Positions 15,628 through 18,881 of a DNA stretch of 18,881 bases are shown here, piece by piece (within the stretch, counting starts at the first letter, position 1; every line of letters starts with the position of its first letter). Position numbers and translations under genes: made by a program. The stretch covers positions 27,915-46,795 of the forward strand of contig NW_008705625.1 in the NCBI RefSeq assembly GCF_000186865.1, given 5' to 3'. Below the pieces are notes generated by a model, which saw only the letters and a list, made by a program, of their open reading frames with translations, was not told where the DNA came from and did not search any database. The stretch comes from Aureococcus anophagefferens. Taxonomy: Eukaryota; Sar; Pelagophyceae; Pelagomonadales; Pelagomonadaceae.

Positions 15628-16971
15628 ATGGCTTGGAGATTGCTTTTGCTCCTGGCTGCCGCGACAAATGCGCAGTCGGCGAGCGTCGCGACGGATGCGC
15701 TGCCCCCGCCAGCTGCCCCAAACGCGCTGCTGCCGCCCTGCGCGCCGCTGCTCGCCGCCGCGCGGCGGATCCCCGTGCCGGCGGACGCCTTCTTCATGCC
15801 GGCGAACCTGTCCTACCTGAACGTGGGCTCGCTGGGCCCGACGCCGCGCGCGGCCGTCGACTGCGCCGTCGAACGGTGGAAGGAGCTCGAGGCGGACAAG
15901 GTGTCGCGCTACCCCTGGTCCGGCGGGCTGCCCGAGGCGACGCGCGCGCTCGCGGCGAGGTCGCTCGGGGCGAACGTGTCGCTCGACGAGGTCGCGCTCG
16001 TGCCGTCGACGACCGTGGGCCTCACGCTCGTCGCCGACGGCCTCGCGAGCGCGGGCTACTTCGCGCGGGACCGCTGGGGCGGCGCGGCGCCGCGCGTGCT
16101 CACGACGGACCAGGAGCACGGCGGCGGCGTCGCCGCGTGGCGCCATTACGTAACGACGGGCCTCCTCGGCGGCCTCGACGCCGTCGCGCTCGGCGCGCCG
16201 CCCGCGTCCGCGGCGGCCGTCGTCGCGGCCTTCGCCGCGGCCCTCGACGCCGGCCCGGCGTACGCCGTCGTCGCCGTGAGCCACGTGCTCACGACGACGG
16301 GCGCCGCGCTGCCGGTGCGGGAGCTCGCGGCCCTCGCCCACGAACGCGGCGCGCTCTTCGTCGTCGACGGCGCCCAGGCCGTCGGCAACCTCGACGTCGA
16401 CGTCGAAAAGACGGGGGCCGACGCCTACGCGGTCTCGGCGCACAAGTGGCTCCTCGCGCCCACGGGCAGCGGCCTGCTCTACGTGCGCCGCGCCGCGCGG
16501 CCGATGATCGCGCCGACGTACCTCGACGAGGGCTTCTCCGCCTACACGCAGTGCACGGGCACGACGCCGCTCCAGACCATCGCGGGGCTCGGCTACGCGC
16601 TCGCGTTCGTCGACGCCCTCGGCGGCCAGGCGGCGCTGCGCGCGCACAACGCGGCGCTCTACGGTGTCACCTACGCGGCGCTCGCGAAGCTCCCGCGCGT
16701 CGCGATCCTGTCCGCGCCGCCGGGCTCGGGCCTCGACTCGGCCTTGCTGTCCTTCGCGCTCCCGGCCTGCGCGCCCCACGGCGCCGTCGCCGACGGCCTC
16801 GCCGCGCGGGGGATCGTCGTCAAGCTCCTGCCGGACGGCGAGGGCGGCACGCCCCTCGTGGCCAACGCGCTCCGCGTGTCGCACCACGTCTTCAACGCGG
16901 CGGCGGACATGGAGCGGTTCGCCGCGTCGCTCGCGGCCGAGGTCGACGCGCGTTGCGCGGGTCTTATCTAG
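15628..16971 (+). CDS. Secreted or targeted class V aminotransferase-fold PLP enzyme
   Basis: The protein has 447 residues from the ATG at 15628, where a clear signal peptide starts (MAWRLLLLLAAATNAQSA). The fold is that of the NifS/isopenicillin N epimerase-like family: YLNVGSLGPTP at the N-terminal substrate loop, PSTTVGLTL for cofactor phosphate contact, DQEHGGG at 161-167, VVDGAQAVG with the pyridine-contacting Asp247 and Gln250, and SAHKWLLAPTGSGLLYVR with the Schiff-base Lys273. The key residues are present, so an active enzyme is likely; the reaction (epimerase, desulfurase or lyase) cannot be deduced. No conserved active-site Cys loop typical of cysteine desulfurases is evident. A signal peptide on a PLP enzyme suggests secretion, or the first step of plastid targeting in algae with complex plastids. 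There is no visible intron. Confidence 0.85.
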   Translation: MAWRLLLLLAAATNAQSASVATDALPPPAAPNALLPPCAPLLAAARRIPVPADAFFMPANLSYLNVGSLGPTPRAAVDCAVERWKELEADKVSRYPWSGGLPEATRALAARSLGANVSLDEVALVPSTTVGLTLVADGLASAGYFARDRWGGAAPRVLTTDQEHGGGVAAWRHYVTTGLLGGLDAVALGAPPASAAAVVAAFAAALDAGPAYAVVAVSHVLTTTGAALPVRELAALAHERGALFVVDGAQAVGNLDVDVEKTGADAYAVSAHKWLLAPTGSGLLYVRRAARPMIAPTYLDEGFSAYTQCTGTTPLQTIAGLGYALAFVDALGGQAALRAHNAALYGVTYAALAKLPRVAILSAPPGSGLDSALLSFALPACAPHGAVADGLAARGIVVKLLPDGEGGTPLVANALRVSHHVFNAAADMERFAASLAAEVDARCAGLI

Positions 16972-16991
16972 CTTACTTCGCGCCGCGTCGT

Positions 16992-18788
16992 CTAGAGGCC
17001 CAGCAAACGGTTCTTGATCTCGTCGAACTCGCCGCTGGTCTTGCCGTTCGCGAGGACGACGACGCCGAGGTCGCACTTGTCGCCGACCGCGCACGGGATC
17101 GTCGCGCCCCCGCCGCAGACGCAGCAGCGCTCGTGGGCCTCGAAGTCGTCGTCGTCGTACTCGCCGCACCAGGCACGCTCGTACCCTTCACACCCGTAGC
17201 CGCCGGCGTCCGTCGCGCCGTCGTCGGCGTCCTCGCACCCCGCGCCCCTCCGGAACTGCATGACATTGTCGGTCTTGGTGCCCGCTTCGTCGCCGCCGTG
17301 CCCCCACCACCCGCGCTCGCCCTCCCACGTCCGGGCCGCCCAGATCAGCCCTCGTCCGCTGAGCATCTTTCCCGCCATGGCCGGGCTCAGGAGGCCGCCG
17401 CCGTCCTGGGACACCGCCGCGAGGAACGTCGCGAGGTCCCGGGCGGACGCGCGGAGCTGGCCGTCGGGGTAGTCGGGGAAGCCAAAGTGGCTGAGACCGA
17501 CGAAGCGCCCCTCGTCCTCGTCGAGCCGGTGCGGCGCGGCGACGGCGCCTACGTCGTCGAAATCGTGGAGGAACCAGTGCGTGTTCGCCATGCCGAGGGA
17601 CCCGAAGATCTCGCGCTCGCAGAAGGCGTCGAAGGCCTCGCCCGTCCAGGCCTCGACGAGCAGGCCGAGGAGCGCGGATCCGATGTTCGAGTACTGCTCC
17701 TTCTCGCCCGGCGCGGCGTCGTAGAAGTTCTCCTCGGCGTCGTAGCGCGAGCCGCCCGCGACGAGGTAGCTCCCGAGGAAGTCGCCGAGCGCGACGGGGC
17801 TGTCGGACCCCACGGAGCTGCCCCCGCCGCAGGTGCAGCACACGGCGGCGGCCGCGAAGTCGGCGTCGTCGTAGGCGCCGCAGATGTCGTCCGCCAAATA
17901 CGGCGGGTACCCGTCCGAGCAGCCGAAGCCGCCCGCGTCCTCCGCGCCGTCGTCGGCGTCCGCGCACCCGAGCGTGCCGTCGTCGTAATGGACGAGGGCG
18001 GCCCTCATGACTTTCCAGTTGTCGCGGATGCCCGACGTGTGCGTGAGGAGGTGGCGGACCAGGATCTCGCCCCCCTGCGGGTGCGCGAGGTCGAAGCCGA
18101 GGTCGAGGTCCGCGCGCGCGTCGAGGTCGCGGCCCTGGGCCTCGGCGACGCGCAGGAGCGCGACGGCCGTCACGGTCTTGGAGACGCTCGCGAGGAGCGT
18201 CGGCGTGTCGGCCGTCATCGGCACGCGCCGCTCGACGTCCGCGTAGCCGACGCCCGTGGCGAACGTGACCGCGCCGCCCTCGACGACGGCGACCTGGAGG
18301 CCGGGCAGCTGGAGCTCCTCGAGCTGCTCGACGAGGAACGCGCGGAGCTCGTCGGCCGTCGGCGCGGCCGTCGGGTCGGGCGTCGGCTCGGGCGTGGGCT
18401 TGGGCGTCGGGTCGGGCGTGGGCGTGGGCGTGGGCTTGGGCTTCGGCGCGGCCGTCGTCGTCGTGGGCCGGGGCGTGGGCTTGGGCGTCGGGTCGGCCGT
18501 CGGCTTGGGCGTCGCCTCGTCGCCGCCGCCTTCGTTCCCGCCGCCCGTTTCCTTGCAGCCGCGCTTCTTCGACCACTTGCAACGGGGTCGCCGGCACTGC
18601 TTCTTCTTCCGGCCGGCGCAAGTCGCGACGCCGCTGTCCTGGCACCCGTTCTTTTTAGACCATTTGCACCCGACCTTCTTACATTTCTTCTTCTTCGTGT
18701 GCGATTCGCAGGCTGCGGCGACGACTCTGCCTCCGAACGCCACGGCGGAGACGGAGGCGATGATGAGCAGGACGGCGCGGCGATTCAT
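16992..18788 (-). CDS. Secreted serine hydrolase of the beta-lactamase/LACTB-esterase family with Cys-rich insertions
   Basis: The protein has 598 residues from the ATG at 18786-18788; the longer frame starts at a GTG. Order: signal peptide (residues 1-25), two Lys/Cys modules (27-49, 57-78), a Pro/Thr linker (92-144), then a class C beta-lactamase fold. Catalytic motifs are present: SVSK with nucleophile Ser201 and Lys204, [12 protein letters not shown] at 366-368, and HGG at 497-499 in place of KTG. The HGG form is typical of esterases and D-peptidases of this fold rather than drug-resistance enzymes. The hydrolase is interrupted by two related Cys/Asp-rich modules at about 275-322 and 518-558. 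It is probably an extracellular or wall-associated hydrolase on a flexible stalk. It converges with the aminotransferase gene, with stops 20 bp apart. No intron is visible. Confidence 0.85.
   Translation of the reverse strand: MNRRAVLLIIASVSAVAFGGRVVAAACESHTKKKKCKKVGCKWSKKNGCQDSGVATCAGRKKKQCRRPRCKWSKKRGCKETGGGNEGGGDEATPKPTADPTPKPTPRPTTTTAAPKPKPTPTPTPDPTPKPTPEPTPDPTAAPTADELRAFLVEQLEELQLPGLQVAVVEGGAVTFATGVGYADVERRVPMTADTPTLLASVSKTVTAVALLRVAEAQGRDLDARADLDLGFDLAHPQGGEILVRHLLTHTSGIRDNWKVMRAALVHYDDGTLGCADADDGAEDAGGFGCSDGYPPYLADDICGAYDDADFAAAAVCCTCGGGSSVGSDSPVALGDFLGSYLVAGGSRYDAEENFYDAAPGEKEQYSNIGSALLGLLVEAWTGEAFDAFCEREIFGSLGMANTHWFLHDFDDVGAVAAPHRLDEDEGRFVGLSHFGFPDYPDGQLRASARDLATFLAAVSQDGGGLLSPAMAGKMLSGRGLIWAARTWEGERGWWGHGGDEAGTKTDNVMQFRRGAGCEDADDGATDAGGYGCEGYERAWCGEYDDDDFEAHERCCVCGGGATIPCAVGDKCDLGVVVLANGKTSGEFDEIKNRLLGL
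17115..17237 (-). repeat. Cys/Asp module insert 2 in the hydrolase
   Basis: It encodes a Cys-x-Asp-x-Asp-Asp-Gly-Ala start, then DAGGYGC, a CGEYDDDDF core and a CCVCGGG end. It is homologous to the insert at 17823-17966. It lies just after the HGG motif, before the last strands of the fold. Confidence 0.8.
17823..17966 (-). repeat. Cys/Asp module insert 1 in the hydrolase
   Basis: It encodes [16 protein letters not shown], a CGAYDDADF core and CCTCGGG, with the same six-Cys order as insert 2. It sits between the HTSGI and YSN motifs. I recall similar short modules in secreted proteins of microalgae, but no function is known to me. Confidence 0.8.
18357..18515 (-). repeat. Pro/Thr-coding minisatellite linker
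   Basis: Imperfect units of about 6-12 bases (GGGCGTGGGC/GGGCGTCGGG variants on the + strand) encode TPKPTP and TPDPT units. These form a probable extended, O-glycosylated stalk between the N-terminal modules and the hydrolase. Confidence 0.8.
18555..18710 (-). repeat. Tandem Lys/Cys modules
   Basis: Two copies of a module run from a Cys, through a Lys-rich stretch, to Cys-x3-Cys-Lys-Trp-Ser-Lys-Lys-x-Gly-Cys (18642-18710 and 18555-18620). They directly follow the signal peptide. Strong positive charge suggests binding to an anionic surface; this is inference. Confidence 0.75.
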
Positions 18789-18881
18789 TTTTACAATACG
18801 TCGGCGGGCCCTTGCTTGCTTTTGGTCTGTCACGTCGTCTCGAACGCCGAAATCGTTGCTGTCAATTGCGGTGTGGCTTCG
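18789..18881 (-). promoter_or_regulatory. Upstream region of the hydrolase gene
   Basis: This is the 5' flank of the minus-strand hydrolase up to the window edge. It is less GC-rich than the coding region. No defined element is seen. Confidence 0.35.

Noticed and set aside
16992..18788. Antibiotic-resistance beta-lactamase
   Set aside because: The third motif is HGG rather than KTG, and the domain layout is that of a eukaryotic secreted esterase/peptidase-like protein.

Overview
The window looks like nuclear DNA from a very GC-rich, gene-dense eukaryotic alga. The evidence is short spliceosomal introns, secretory signal peptides, an RS-rich protein with a RAP domain, a UGA-encoded selenoprotein and two copies of an introner-like element. 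A pelagophyte such as Aureococcus or a close relative fits best. That placement is inference from gene content and introner biology, not from a database match.

Layout. Positions 1-275 hold the 3' end of a RAP-domain gene on the + strand. Next come a UbiG/COQ3-like methyltransferase (387-1295, +), a GC-rich minisatellite spacer, and an F-box/LRR-like gene of clearly lower GC (1779-3059, +). Three genes follow on the minus strand: a short-chain dehydrogenase (3182-3943), a two-exon selenoprotein W (4297-4654) that plain ORF calling cannot see, and an RS-rich protein with OPR-like repeats and a RAP domain (4793-6757). The end of that last gene is a 99% identical inverted copy of the fragment at the window start.

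From 6835 to 15527 (+) runs one giant gene, which I reconstruct as 17 exons encoding about 2,457 residues. It encodes a secreted protein with a signal peptide, a beta-sandwich domain and about 45-50 ephrin-receptor-like (GCC2/GCC3) Cys modules. Two of its introns are copies of the same transposon-like element with terminal inverted repeats and target-site duplications. Five or six introns appear to use GC-AG splice sites, judged by restoration of frame and of the Cys module pattern. One intron is only 34 nt.

The window closes with a secreted class V aminotransferase-fold protein (15628-16971, +). It converges, 20 bp apart, on a secreted serine-hydrolase/beta-lactamase-fold protein (16992-18788, -) interrupted by two copies of a small Cys/Asp-rich module.

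The genes do not form an obvious pathway. The shared theme is secreted, Cys-rich, modular proteins in a compact genome. The most interesting signals are the introner pair with its splice-site ambiguity, the GC-AG introns, the hidden selenoprotein with a SECIS-like hairpin, and the inverted RAP duplication.
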